Position numbers and translations under genes: made by a program. Positions 52,716 through 63,339 of a stretch of DNA of 64,000 nt are shown piece by piece. The notes below the pieces were generated by a model. It ran no database searches, had not been told where the DNA came from, and worked only from the letters and a program-made list of their open reading frames with translations. Location of the stretch: NCBI RefSeq assembly GCF_900188155.1, contig NZ_FZOG01000002.1:511845-575844 (forward strand), in the 5' to 3' direction. The DNA comes from Pseudomonas segetis (GTDB lineage Bacteria > Pseudomonadota > Gammaproteobacteria > Pseudomonadales > Pseudomonadaceae). The stretch's first letter is position 1, and each line of letters starts with the position of its first letter.

Positions 52716-53861
52716 ATGTTGCTTCGCCGGATGCTAATAATGATAGGCGTGGTTGTGCTTGTGGTGCTCGCGCTGGGCGGCTACAAGGGCTACACCATCT
52801 ACCAGCAAATACAAATGTTCTCAGCACCCAAGCCGGCGATCAGTGTCAGCGCCAGCCCTGTGGAAGAACTCCCCTGGCAGCAGCGGATTCCCGCGATTGG
52901 CACGCTCAAGGCAATTCAAGGCGTCGACCTGACCGTCGAAGTCAGCGGCATTGTCCAGGACCTGCTGTTCAATTCAGGCGAGCAGGTCAAGCAGGGCCAG
53001 GCACTGGTACAAATGAATAGCGATGTCGAGACTGCAAATCTGGCGACCGCCAAAGCAGACCTTGATCTTGCGCGCGTGGAATTTGCGCGCGGTAAAAAAC
53101 TGGTCGCGCAACAGAACCTGTCGAAAAGTGAATACGACCGACTCGCGGCAGAGAACGCCAAGGCCAATGCCAGCGTTGCCCAGCTCGAAGCCTTGTTGGC
53201 GAAAAAGCGCATCCTTGCCCCCTTTAGCGGAACCATAGGTATCCGCCAGGTGGATGTGGGCGACTTCCTCTCATCAGGTACTTATATCGCCACCTTGCAG
53301 AACACCTCGCAACTGTATCTGGACTTCTTCCTGCCTGAGCAGGACGTACCCGAGATTGCGCTTGGGCAGGCTATCGACTTCAAGGTCGCGGCATATCCAG
53401 AGCAGGATTTCAGTGCAACCATTTCCGCCATCAACCCTAAAGTAGAGGACAGCACACGCAACGTTCAGGTCCGGGCGACCCTGAACAATCCGGACAACAA
53501 ACTGTTGCCGGGCATGTTCGCCAACCTGCAGCTGCTGCTGGCTGACAACAGCGCGCAAAAAATCGTGCCTGAAACAGCGGTGACCTACACCCTCTACGGC
53601 AATTCGGTATACGTGGTCGCCGAAAAGAAAGACGAACAGGGCAATTTGGTCAAGGAAGAGGATGGCAAGCCTCAACTGGTTGCCCAGCGCCGCGTGGTTG
53701 AAACCGGCGAGCGACGCGATGGCAAGGTCATCATTCTCAAAGGCCTGCAGGCCGGGGAGCAAGTGGTGACCTCAGGCCAGCTCAAGCTCGATAACGACGC
53801 GCACATAAAGATCGTCGACCCATCTCCAGCTGCGGCCAGCACGCCTGGCGCCGAACAATAA
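52716..53861 (+). CDS. RND efflux periplasmic adaptor (MexV-like)
   Basis: A 381-aa membrane-fusion protein linking an inner-membrane RND pump to an outer-membrane channel. It has an N-terminal signal anchor (about 6-22), alpha-helical hairpin with coiled-coil (about 105-155), lipoyl-like halves (VEVSGIVQDLLFNSGEQVKQG) and a C-terminal beta-barrel. The ATG follows AAGGA. It overlaps no gene and lies 25 bp before the permease; no outer-membrane channel gene is nearby, so a shared channel is probably used. Confidence 0.88.
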   Translation: MLLRRMLIMIGVVVLVVLALGGYKGYTIYQQIQMFSAPKPAISVSASPVEELPWQQRIPAIGTLKAIQGVDLTVEVSGIVQDLLFNSGEQVKQGQALVQMNSDVETANLATAKADLDLARVEFARGKKLVAQQNLSKSEYDRLAAENAKANASVAQLEALLAKKRILAPFSGTIGIRQVDVGDFLSSGTYIATLQNTSQLYLDFFLPEQDVPEIALGQAIDFKVAAYPEQDFSATISAINPKVEDSTRNVQVRATLNNPDNKLLPGMFANLQLLLADNSAQKIVPETAVTYTLYGNSVYVVAEKKDEQGNLVKEEDGKPQLVAQRRVVETGERRDGKVIILKGLQAGEQVVTSGQLKLDNDAHIKIVDPSPAAASTPGAEQ

Positions 53862-53886
53862 GCGGCGCCTAGCCCAAGGAATAGAC

Positions 53887-56800
53887 ATGGCTTTTACTGA
53901 CCCCTTTATCCGGCGCCCAGTGTTGGCGACCGTGGTCAGTTTGTTGATCATCCTGCTTGGTTTGCAGGCGTTCAATAAACTGACTATCCGTGAATACCCG
54001 CAACTCGAAAACGCGCTGATCACAGTCACCACCTCCTACCCCGGGGCGAATGCCGAGACGATCCAGGGCTACATTACCCAGCCCTTGCAGCAGAGCCTGG
54101 CCAGCGCCGAGGGTATTGACTACATGACCTCGGTGAGTCGCCAGAACTTCTCGGTAATTTCGATTTACGCGCGTATTGGGTCTGACAGCGACCGCCTGTT
54201 TACCGAACTGCTGGCCAAGGCCAACGAGGTCAAGAACCAGTTGCCACAAGAAGCCGAGGACCCGGTGCTGTCGAAGGAGGCGGCTGACGCCTCGGCGCTG
54301 ATGTACGTGAGTTTCTACAGTGATGAACTGACCAACCCGCAAATCACCGATTACCTGTCACGCGTCATCCAGCCGAAACTGGCGACGCTGCCGGGCATGG
54401 CCGAAGCCGAAATCCTTGGCAACCAGGTGTTTGCCATGCGCTTGTGGCTCGACCCGGTAAAAATGGCGGCTTATGGCATCACCGCCGGTGATGTGAACAG
54501 CGCAGTGCGCAAGTACAACTTCCTGTCCGCCGCTGGCGAGGTCAAAGGCGAGTACGTGGTCACCAGCATTAATGCCGAGACCGACCTGAAAACGGTTGAA
54601 GGCTTTTCTAAAATCCCCCTGAAAACCGTTGGCGATAGCCGGGTCCTGATCGGTGATGTTGCACGTGTCGAGATGGGCGCTGAAAACTACGACTCAATCA
54701 GCTCATTCGATGGCATTCCCTCGGTCTACATCGGCATCAAAGGCACGCCAAGCGCTAACCCGCTGGACGTGATCAAGGAAGTGCGCAAGATCATGCCGTC
54801 GCTTGAGGCGCAGTTGCCCCCCAACCTCAAGGTCTCGATCGCCTACGACGCCACGCTGTTTATCCAGGCGTCGATTGACGAAGTGGTAAAGACCCTTGGC
54901 GAAGCCATCCTGATCGTCATCATCGTGGTATTCCTGTTCCTCGGCGCGCTGCGTTCGGTGTTGATTCCGGTGATCACCATCCCGCTGTCGATGATTGGCG
55001 TGTTGTTTTTCATGCAGATCATGGGCTACTCGATCAACCTGCTGACGCTACTGGCGATGGTGCTCGCGATTGGCCTGGTGGTCGACGATGCGATTGTCGT
55101 GGTGGAAAACATCCACAGGCATATCGAGGAAGGTAAAACCCCGTTTGATGCAGCGATTGAAGGCGCGCGCGAAATTGCCGTGCCAGTGGTCTCAATGACC
55201 ATCACCCTGGCTGCGGTCTATGCCCCTATCGGCTTCCTCACAGGCCTCACGGGAGCGCTATTTAAAGAGTTTGCCCTGACCCTGGCAGGCGCGGTGATCA
55301 TCTCCGGCATCGTCGCCCTGACGCTGTCGCCGATGATGTGCTCTAAACTGCTGCGTCACGAAGAAAAGCCCAGCGGCCTGACCCACAAGCTGGACAGGAT
55401 CTTCGATGCCCTGAAGAACCGTTACCAGCGCAGCTTGCACAGCACCCTCGAGACCCGCGCTGTAGTACTGGTCTTTGCGATCATCGTCATGTGCCTGATT
55501 CCGGTGCTGCTCAAGTTCACCAAAAACGAACTGGCGCCCGAAGAGGATCAAAGCATCATCTTCATGTTTTCCAATGCTCCACAACCGACCAACCTTGATT
55601 ACCTGAACAAATACACCGATCAGTTCCTGCCGATCTTCAAGGACATTCCGGAGTACAACTCCTGGTTCCAGATCAACGGTTTCAATGGTGTGCAGTCGGG
55701 TATTGGCGGCTTCCAGTTGACGCCCTGGGACCAACGCTCACGCACTCAAATGGAGTTGCTGCCCGAAGTACAGGCCAAGCTCGACCAGATCCCGGGCTTG
55801 CAGGTATTCGCCTTCAACCTGCCTTCCTTGCCAGGCACAGGCGATGGCTTGCCCTTCCAGTTCGTAGTCAACACGCCAAATGATTACGAGTCGCTGCTGG
55901 CGGTGACCGACAAGATCAAAAAGCGTGCAGAGGAATCCGGCAAATTTGCCTTTCTCGATGTTGACCTGGCCTTCGACAAGCCAGAAGTTGTGGTCGATAT
56001 CGACCGCGAAAAAGCCGCGCAGATGGGCGTATCGATGGAGGACATCGGCACTGCCCTTTCCAGCCTGCTCGGCGAAGGCGAGATCAACCGCTTTACCATC
56101 GAGGGTCGCAGCTACAAGGTTATTGCACAAGTCGAGCGGGCTTACCGCGATAACGCCAACTGGCTGAGCAGTTACTACGTCAAAAGTGAAAGTGGCGAGC
56201 TGTTACCCTTGTCCACGCTGATCAAAGTCAGTGATCGCGCACGACCAACCCAGCTCAACCAGTTCCAGCAGCTCAACTCGGCCATCATCCAGGGCTTTCC
56301 GATTGTCAGCATGGGCGAGGCCATCGACACGGTGCGCCAGATCGCCGAGGAAGAAGCCCCGGCAGGCTACTCATTCGACTATGCCGGCTCTGCACGACAG
56401 TACATTCAGGAAGGCACTGCGCTCTATGCAACCTTCGGCATCGCCCTGGCGCTGATCTTCCTGGTACTGGCGGCACAATTCGAGAGTTTCCGCGACCCGC
56501 TGGTGATCATGGTCACGGTTCCGCTGTCGATCTGTGGCGCATTAGTACCGTTGTTTCTCGGGCTATCGAGTATGAACATCTACACCCAGGTGGGTTTGGT
56601 GACCTTGATCGGATTGATCACCAAGCACGGCATCTTGATCGTAGAGTTTGCCAACCAGTTGCGCCGCGAAAAAGGCATGTCGCGCCGCCAGGCCATTGAA
56701 GAGGCGGCCTCGATTCGCCTACGGCCAGTGTTGATGACCACCGCTGCCATGGTCTTCGGCATGGTGCCACTGATTCTGGCAACAGGTGCAGGCGCCGTGA

Positions 56801-56949
56801 GCCGGTTTGATATCGGCCTGGTGATTGCCACGGGCATGACCGTAGGCACCCTGTTCACCCTGTTCGTGCTGCCTTGCGTATATACGCTCATTGCTCACCC
56901 TGACACGAAAGCTGATACCACTGGTGAGCAAGCGCCAGTCACAACCTGA
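53887..56949 (+). CDS. RND multidrug efflux permease (MexW-like, HAE-1 family)
   Basis: A 1020-aa inner-membrane proton-driven pump with 12 helices. It starts MAFTDPFIRRPVLATVVSLLIILLG, has the GLVVDDAIVVVENIHRH proton-relay Asp pair in TM4 (about 398-414) and the GPLPATVS-like loops. HAE-1 members export drugs, dyes and solvents. It is coupled to the adaptor gene and matches the MexVW pair from P. aeruginosa by position ahead of groEL. No neighbouring regulator is visible. Confidence 0.92.
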   Translation: MAFTDPFIRRPVLATVVSLLIILLGLQAFNKLTIREYPQLENALITVTTSYPGANAETIQGYITQPLQQSLASAEGIDYMTSVSRQNFSVISIYARIGSDSDRLFTELLAKANEVKNQLPQEAEDPVLSKEAADASALMYVSFYSDELTNPQITDYLSRVIQPKLATLPGMAEAEILGNQVFAMRLWLDPVKMAAYGITAGDVNSAVRKYNFLSAAGEVKGEYVVTSINAETDLKTVEGFSKIPLKTVGDSRVLIGDVARVEMGAENYDSISSFDGIPSVYIGIKGTPSANPLDVIKEVRKIMPSLEAQLPPNLKVSIAYDATLFIQASIDEVVKTLGEAILIVIIVVFLFLGALRSVLIPVITIPLSMIGVLFFMQIMGYSINLLTLLAMVLAIGLVVDDAIVVVENIHRHIEEGKTPFDAAIEGAREIAVPVVSMTITLAAVYAPIGFLTGLTGALFKEFALTLAGAVIISGIVALTLSPMMCSKLLRHEEKPSGLTHKLDRIFDALKNRYQRSLHSTLETRAVVLVFAIIVMCLIPVLLKFTKNELAPEEDQSIIFMFSNAPQPTNLDYLNKYTDQFLPIFKDIPEYNSWFQINGFNGVQSGIGGFQLTPWDQRSRTQMELLPEVQAKLDQIPGLQVFAFNLPSLPGTGDGLPFQFVVNTPNDYESLLAVTDKIKKRAEESGKFAFLDVDLAFDKPEVVVDIDREKAAQMGVSMEDIGTALSSLLGEGEINRFTIEGRSYKVIAQVERAYRDNANWLSSYYVKSESGELLPLSTLIKVSDRARPTQLNQFQQLNSAIIQGFPIVSMGEAIDTVRQIAEEEAPAGYSFDYAGSARQYIQEGTALYATFGIALALIFLVLAAQFESFRDPLVIMVTVPLSICGALVPLFLGLSSMNIYTQVGLVTLIGLITKHGILIVEFANQLRREKGMSRRQAIEEAASIRLRPVLMTTAAMVFGMVPLILATGAGAVSRFDIGLVIATGMTVGTLFTLFVLPCVYTLIAHPDTKADTTGEQAPVTT

Positions 56950-56973
56950 GCCAAACCTTAGGCCCAAGCCCGC

Positions 56974-56999
56974 AAAAGCCCTGCATTCGCAGGGCTTTT
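56974..56999. terminator. terminator after the RND permease gene
   Basis: AAAAGCCCTGC pairs with GCAGGGCTTTT around ATTC, with a T-run. Confidence 0.88.
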
Positions 57000-57029
57000 T
57001 GTTTGCCACGGACCTGGTATCAAGCCGGT

Positions 57030-57245
57030 CTAGCGCATGCCTTGTGACATGCCAAACATAAATAGCAGCAAGTCGCCGTCAGGCTTTTCCGGCGTGTCCG
57101 CCCGCTGGCTGGCCGGCAATGGGCAATAGCCCTGGCTGAAGCCGGTAATGACTTGCGGGCTGCTTTCATTCCAGGCGGCAAATGCCACGGACGTGACCCC
57201 CAAGGCACCGGCCAGGAACAAACCTCGAGCAAATTCTAACTTCAT
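57030..57245 (-). CDS. small exported hypothetical protein (71 aa)
   Basis: A 71-aa protein with a signal peptide (cleavage near AFA-AW) leaving a short mature region of about 47 residues that ends FMFGMSQGMR. No family was recognised. The ATG at 57245 follows AGAGG. It is convergent with the RND permease gene, with the terminator between. Confidence 0.6.
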   Translation of the reverse strand: MKLEFARGLFLAGALGVTSVAFAAWNESSPQVITGFSQGYCPLPASQRADTPEKPDGDLLLFMFGMSQGMR

Positions 57246-57555
57246 TACTGCAACCTCTTGATAGCGCTGCCAAACGCTGTTTTCTTACCCTAGAACAGCT
57301 AGCGAAATCTTGTCAGCTTATGCGACAAGCGGTCGGCGCAAGATTGCAGCAGCCAGATGCTGACTCAAGCCAGGGTTCGAACCTTGTCGCCCGTGATTGG
57401 TTCCATCACCTGGTTGATATTCACCTTTAGCTTGTGAAAAACCTGTCAATTTCGAATCCAAGGAAAGCATTTCCTCAGTTTATCGATCAATGGTTAAGGA
57501 ATTTCAGGCAAAAAAAACCCCGCGACAAGCGCGGGGTTTTCGGTAGGGAGCTGGA
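57246..57555. other. intergenic region between small exported gene and groEL
   Basis: No gene is supported in 310 bp. The GGTTCGAACC at 57374-57383 resembles a tRNA T-arm but no cloverleaf fits. The groEL terminator lies at 57514-57540. Confidence 0.45.
57514..57540 (-). terminator. groEL terminator
   Basis: On the minus strand AAAACCCCGCG pairs with CGCGGGGTTTT (loop CTTGT), followed by a T-run of eight, 16 bp after the groEL stop. Confidence 0.9.
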
Positions 57556-59214
<1,659 letters not shown>

Positions 59215-59249
59215 TCAATTCTTGACGGTTAAACGGAGATTCGTGGAAA

Positions 59250-59543
59250 TCAGGCTTCAACAACAGCCAGGATTTCGCTTTCACCCATTACCAACAGGTC
59301 TTCGCCATCAACTTTGACGGTGTTGCTACCGGAGTAAGGGCCGAACACAACCTTGTCACCAACCTTGACGGCCAGTGCACGAACTTCGCCGTTGTCCAGT
59401 ACGCGACCAGTGCCTACGGCAACGATCTCGCCTTGATTAGGCTTTTCTGCAGCGGAACCTGGCAGCACGATACCGCCAGCGGTTTTGGTTTCTTCTTCGC
59501 TGCGGCGAATCACTACGCGGTCATGCAGAGGACGAAGCTTCAT
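59250..59543 (-). CDS. groES: co-chaperonin GroES
   Basis: The 97-aa Hsp10 lid of Gro[16 protein letters not shown] at the start, the mobile loop [14 protein letters not shown] (about 17-30) and the C-terminal [13 protein letters not shown] segment are typical. The ATG at 59543 follows GGGAGAG; a longer frame to 59588 lacks a signal of translation. It is first in the groESL operon. Confidence 0.97.
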   Translation of the reverse strand: MKLRPLHDRVVIRRSEEETKTAGGIVLPGSAAEKPNQGEIVAVGTGRVLDNGEVRALAVKVGDKVVFGPYSGSNTVKVDGEDLLVMGESEILAVVEA

Positions 59544-59604
59544 TGTCGATCTCTCCCAATAGATTGTTTTATCAGCCGGTGTCGTCACCGACGGTTAGCA
59601 AAGT

Positions 59605-59669
59605 CCGGCGTTGCCGGTAGCGCTGCGCGATGCGCAACGCTGAAGTCTGTTCTGTCTGTAATGACAGAA
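59605..59669 (-). promoter_or_regulatory. groES 5' leader with three stacked hairpins (possible RNA thermometer)
   Basis: Between the heat-shock promoter and groES are CCGGC/GCCGG (59605-59617), a nearly perfect 10-bp hairpin at 59619-59641 (one mismatch) and TTCTGTC/GACAGAA (59650-59669). None directly covers the ribosome-binding site, so a thermometer role is inference. Confidence 0.4.
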
Positions 59670-59687
59670 AACCTTGCGGTGTCTGGT

Positions 59688-59715
59688 ACATGTGGGCGTA
59701 AAAGAGGATTTCAAG
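59688..59715 (-). promoter_or_regulatory. sigma32 (heat-shock) promoter for groESL
   Basis: On the minus strand, CTTGAAA (59709-59715) and CCCACATGT (59688-59696) are separated by 12 bp, close to the sigma32 consensus CTTGAAA-N12-14-CCCCATNT. Confidence 0.75.
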
Positions 59716-59818
59716 GGCGCCAAGTAATTTTTTTTACAATAAACCCGGCACTTACAGGCCTCGGCGGGCGCCTGCTGTCGCCTTGAATAGCCTGGATCGA
59801 CAACTGATACCAGCAAGT

Positions 59819-59841
59819 AAAAGCCCGCGCTGAGCGCGGGC
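59819..59841 (-). terminator. fxsA terminator
   Basis: On the minus strand GCCCGCGC and GCGCGGGC pair around TCA, followed by TTTT; it lies 32 bp beyond the fxsA stop. Confidence 0.8.
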
Positions 59842-59872
59842 CGGTTTTCATACAGACGACGCTGGCACTGGA

Positions 59873-60328
59873 TTAGTCGCGACGCTCATATTCGCCTTCA
59901 AGCACATTGGGACGCGAGCCACCTGGACGTTGTGCCGCAGCCAGGTCATCAGCAAATGCACGCTGGCGCGCGGCTTGTTCAGCTGCCCGAGCGCGGATTT
60001 TTCCAACGAAGATGCGGCGCGTGAACGGAACCAAGCAAAGCAGGCCAAAAATATCGCTGATAAAACCTGGCAGCAGCAGCAAGCCACCACCGACGGCAAT
60101 CATCAAGCCTTCAAGGACTTCCTGCTCCGGCAGCTCACCACGGGCCAGTCGTTCGCGGGCGCGAAATGCCGTGGCAATCCCGGCGACACGAAGAAGAATG
60201 CTACCCAGTACGGCAGAGCCGACTACCAGCAAAATGGTCGGTATCGCACCAATGGCGCCACCCACCTTGATCAATACGGCCAGCTCTATGAGCGGGAATA
60301 AAAGAAATAGAAACAAAAAAGCACGCAT
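59873..60328 (-). CDS. fxsA: FxsA family membrane protein
   Basis: A 151-aa inner-membrane protein with hydrophobic helices (about residues 1-24, 26-46 and 77-98), a cytosolic loop and a basic C-terminus (FTRRIFVGKIRARAAEQAARQRAF). FxsA was named for suppression of F exclusion of phage T7; the cellular role is unknown. The start follows AAGGAAA. It is upstream of nothing in the same transcript except its terminator. Confidence 0.88.
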   Translation of the reverse strand: MRAFLFLFLLFPLIELAVLIKVGGAIGAIPTILLVVGSAVLGSILLRVAGIATAFRARERLARGELPEQEVLEGLMIAVGGGLLLLPGFISDIFGLLCLVPFTRRIFVGKIRARAAEQAARQRAFADDLAAAQRPGGSRPNVLEGEYERRD

Positions 60329-60397
60329 CGGAGTTTCCTTAACGGAAGAACAGCTTCCTGTAGGGATGAAGTATGGGTTGGCGCACTTAATTCAAGC

Positions 60398-61123
60398 TTA
60401 AGCAGGATTTTTTCCCGGCCATTCATCGGCATGAGCCAGTGCCACCAAGGCCTGGCGCACCGCTCCAGCAGTGTTACAAATTGTTGGAAAGGCCAACCAA
60501 TAGATACTTTTGCCGATACGCAGGTGAAAACCCTCGCTATCAATCCCCACCAACTGGGCCGGGGTGCTGGTCGGCAAACCCGCGAGTTCGACATAGTGCG
60601 CAATGGCTTTGCTGTGATCGGCATTCATATGCTCGAGCATGCCCTGCTCTGCTTCCCCGGCAAAGGCGTTGTCTAGGGTCACTTGGTCAATCCAGTGGAT
60701 CGCACCAAAACCGCCAATGTAGCGGCTCCTTAGCGGCTCAAGGCGCCAAAAGTCAAAGTCATGGGCACGATGATAATCCGCAGAATCGGGGAAATAGCGA
60801 TAATAGCGCGCAGCAGCGACCTCAATTGACCGTGGATCTTCCAACTTGCGGGCCTCGGCCAAGAGCGTCAGTCGCCCGGCGGCCTGAACATCGTCAGCCT
60901 CGCGCTCGCCAACCAGTAGCGAACATTTTGGATCACGCTGCAGATTGTGGGTGTGCTGGGCAATCCGGCTGATCAGGATCAGGGGATAACCCTGCGCATC
61001 CAGGCAATAAGGCACCACGGAGCCGAAAGGAAAACCAGGCATGCTCTTGGAATGCGTCGAGATTACGCCCCGGTATTCCTTGAGCAGCAATTCTCGGGCA
61101 TGCTTAGCCGCGCTCACGCTCAT
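60398..61123 (-). CDS. HugZ-like pyridoxamine-phosphate-oxidase-fold protein with DUF2470
   Basis: A 241-aa protein. The N-terminal split-barrel flavin/haem-binding fold (PGFPFGSVVPYCLDAQGYPL and the LILISRIAQHTHNLQ segment) is followed by a C-terminal DUF2470 domain (GMLEHMNADHSKAI), the arrangement of HugZ haem oxygenases. It may degrade haem or bind flavin. The start at 61123 follows GGGAG; the frame extends upstream to 61207. It precedes fxsA by 69 bp. Confidence 0.85.
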   Translation of the reverse strand: MSVSAAKHARELLLKEYRGVISTHSKSMPGFPFGSVVPYCLDAQGYPLILISRIAQHTHNLQRDPKCSLLVGEREADDVQAAGRLTLLAEARKLEDPRSIEVAAARYYRYFPDSADYHRAHDFDFWRLEPLRSRYIGGFGAIHWIDQVTLDNAFAGEAEQGMLEHMNADHSKAIAHYVELAGLPTSTPAQLVGIDSEGFHLRIGKSIYWLAFPTICNTAGAVRQALVALAHADEWPGKNPA

Positions 61124-61360
61124 TAAATGACTCCCTGCTGATAATTCGTCAAAAACAGCACTGACCAAGCAGCCACTCGCCCTTAGGCGCGAGCCAGCCT
61201 GTTTCAACCAGTGCTAGATATCCGCTGAATCGGACAGTTTACGCGCTGCCGCCCAGGTTATTCAGTAGATTTCATAGGTCGAACACTCCAGTCGCCTGTG
61301 TCTAAAGCTAACAAGCGACGCCAGCAGGGGTCTACAGAACACTTTTCAAGAGGGTAATCC

Positions 61361-62119
61361 ATGCAACTGCAAGACAAAGTCATCATCATCACCGGCGGCT
61401 GCCAGGGCCTGGGACGCGCCATGGGTGAATACCTGGCAAGCAAGGGCGCCAAACTGGCATTGGTCGACCTCAACCAAGAACGCCTCGATGAGGCCGTCGC
61501 GGCATGCAAGGCACTGGGCACAGAGGCTCGCTCGTACCTGTGCAACGTCGCTAATGAAGAACAGGTCACGCACATGGTCAGCCAGGTGGCTGAAGACTTT
61601 GGCGCCATCAATGGTTTGGTTAACAACGCCGGAATCCTGCGCGACGGCCTGACCGTCAAAGTCAAAGACGGCGAGATGAGCAAAATGAGCCTGGCGCAGT
61701 GGCAAGCCGTTATCGACGTCAACCTCACGGGCGTGTTCCTCTGCACCCGTGAAGTTGCAGCCAAGATGATCGAGTTCAAGAATCAAGGCGCGATCATCAA
61801 CATCTCGTCGATTTCACGCGCAGGCAACATGGGCCAGGCCAACTACTCGGCCGCCAAGGCTGGTGTGGCTGCTGACACCGTGGTCTGGGCCAAAGAACTG
61901 GCGCGCTACGGCATTCGTGTGGCGGGCGTTGCGCCTGGCTTTATTGAAACCGAGATGGTTGCCAGCATGAAGCCTGAAGCACTGGAGAAGATGACCTCGG
62001 GCATTCCGCTACGCCGCCTGGGCAAGCCGGATGAAATCGCCCACTCAGTGGCCTACATTCTCGAAAACGATTACTACACAGGTCGAATTCTCGAGCTTGA
62101 TGGCGGCCTGCGCCTCTGA
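61361..62119 (+). CDS. SDR family (FabG-like) oxidoreductase
   Basis: A 252-aa short-chain dehydrogenase. The cofactor loop [12 protein letters not shown] (about residues 11-22), NNAG (about 88-91), the catalytic Ser in [10 protein letters not shown] and YSAAK (about 161-165) are complete. The fold and length resemble beta-ketoacyl-ACP reductase FabG-type enzymes, but the physiological substrate is not known. ATG 61361 follows AGAGGG. A strong terminator ends the unit. Confidence 0.88.
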   Translation: MQLQDKVIIITGGCQGLGRAMGEYLASKGAKLALVDLNQERLDEAVAACKALGTEARSYLCNVANEEQVTHMVSQVAEDFGAINGLVNNAGILRDGLTVKVKDGEMSKMSLAQWQAVIDVNLTGVFLCTREVAAKMIEFKNQGAIINISSISRAGNMGQANYSAAKAGVAADTVVWAKELARYGIRVAGVAPGFIETEMVASMKPEALEKMTSGIPLRRLGKPDEIAHSVAYILENDYYTGRILELDGGLRL

Positions 62120-62146
62120 TCGCAAGCAAGCCCACTGGCGTTATGG

Positions 62147-62170
62147 AAAAGCCCCGCATGCGGGGCTTTT
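62147..62170. terminator. perfect 24-bp palindromic terminator
   Basis: AAAAGCCCCGCA is exactly complementary to TGCGGGGCTTTT with no unpaired loop in the DNA, between the SDR and the convergent DUF481 gene. Confidence 0.9.
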
Positions 62171-62188
62171 TACTTGCATCGAGGATAA

Positions 62189-63211
62189 TTACCAGCCGAC
62201 GCCAAACCCCAGGCTGTAACGGGTTTCATCCAGTTCGCTCTCGGAGTCGCCACCACTGACCAGGTCCTTCTCGGCCTTCATATTGAGCGAGGCCCAGTCA
62301 GTCACCTTGTAGCGCAGCCCCACTTCGGCATCGAAGGTGTATTCCGCTACGTTATCAAGCGGTTTGCCGACCTCGCCCGTAGTAAAGAACTCGACCGCTT
62401 TACCCAGTAAATAACGGTTGTAGTCCCACTTGCCGCTGATGGCGTAGAAATTAGACTCGTCGCCGTTGGCATACTCGTAATCGGTACGGTTGACCAAGCC
62501 GGCAACCGAGAACGCGCCCAACTCGTCATCCCAGAACTGGTAACCGGGACCGGTACCGACGGTGCGCTGACGCTCCAGGTCTTCGACCTTGTCACGCTTG
62601 TACTCAAGTCGCCCCTGCCAGAACCAGTGCTCATCAAGGAAGCGGTCGAGTGCATACTCGGCATCCCAGTTGTCGGTTGTCACTACATGATCCGACAGTT
62701 CCCGGTTATAGCCGGCAGTCGCATTGTGTCGCCAGCGACCGTGGCGGGCCTGGGTTTTCAGGTCCAGGTCGTAATCGTCGGTGTCGCTCTCTGAGCGCTT
62801 GAAATCGAAGGCTGCATCGATATTACCCCGCCACGTCAAGTCTTCGACAACCGGCTTGGGTTTCATTATCTGACTGATGCTCGCCAACTCAACGGTGCGA
62901 GGTGCCTCACCATTGACCAGCACTACTTGCCCCTCCTCGCCAGCACGCAATGACTTTGCGCGTTCGCCAGTGGTGTCGTCTTCCTTGACCAGCAGCTCAC
63001 GATCGCTTTCCAGCGTCTTGACCTTGCTCCAGGCCAACGGAATAGCTCCGCCATAATCGGTTTGCAGGAGTAGTTTGTTGCCGTCAAAGAATTTGATTGT
63101 CCCGGTTAGGCGATCACCGTTTTTTAGCCAGACGGTATCGGCCAAAAGTGGGGATGCGACCAATGACAAGCTGAGGCTCAATAAGGTACGAAAAACGCTT
63201 TGTGAAAACAT
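62189..63211 (-). CDS. DUF481 outer-membrane-type beta-barrel protein
   Basis: A 340-aa exported protein. After a signal peptide (residues 1-24) there is an SH3-like TVWLKNGDRLTGTI domain. A DUF481 barrel follows (TWRGNIDAAFDF from about 126) with alternating amphipathic strands ending in W, typical of outer-membrane insertion. YdiY-like members are induced by salt or acid in some species. The ribosome-binding site is weak. A paralogue lies upstream, 128 bp away. Confidence 0.8.
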   Translation of the reverse strand: MFSQSVFRTLLSLSLSLVASPLLADTVWLKNGDRLTGTIKFFDGNKLLLQTDYGGAIPLAWSKVKTLESDRELLVKEDDTTGERAKSLRAGEEGQVVLVNGEAPRTVELASISQIMKPKPVVEDLTWRGNIDAAFDFKRSESDTDDYDLDLKTQARHGRWRHNATAGYNRELSDHVVTTDNWDAEYALDRFLDEHWFWQGRLEYKRDKVEDLERQRTVGTGPGYQFWDDELGAFSVAGLVNRTDYEYANGDESNFYAISGKWDYNRYLLGKAVEFFTTGEVGKPLDNVAEYTFDAEVGLRYKVTDWASLNMKAEKDLVSGGDSESELDETRYSLGFGVGW

Positions 63212-63339
63212 AGTTGGACTATGACTGCTCGGATTCTAGAAAAGTCGCGCATTATCTACATCCACGACACCTGAACAAGCACTGACCGGGCTTTTACAGC
63301 CAAGTTCAGGATTTTCCGATCAAATGACTCGGGTATTGC

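Noticed and set aside
57374..57383. GGTTCGAACC resembling a tRNA T-arm
   Set aside because: No acceptor stem, D-arm or anticodon arm can be fitted around it on either strand; it is a short palindrome.
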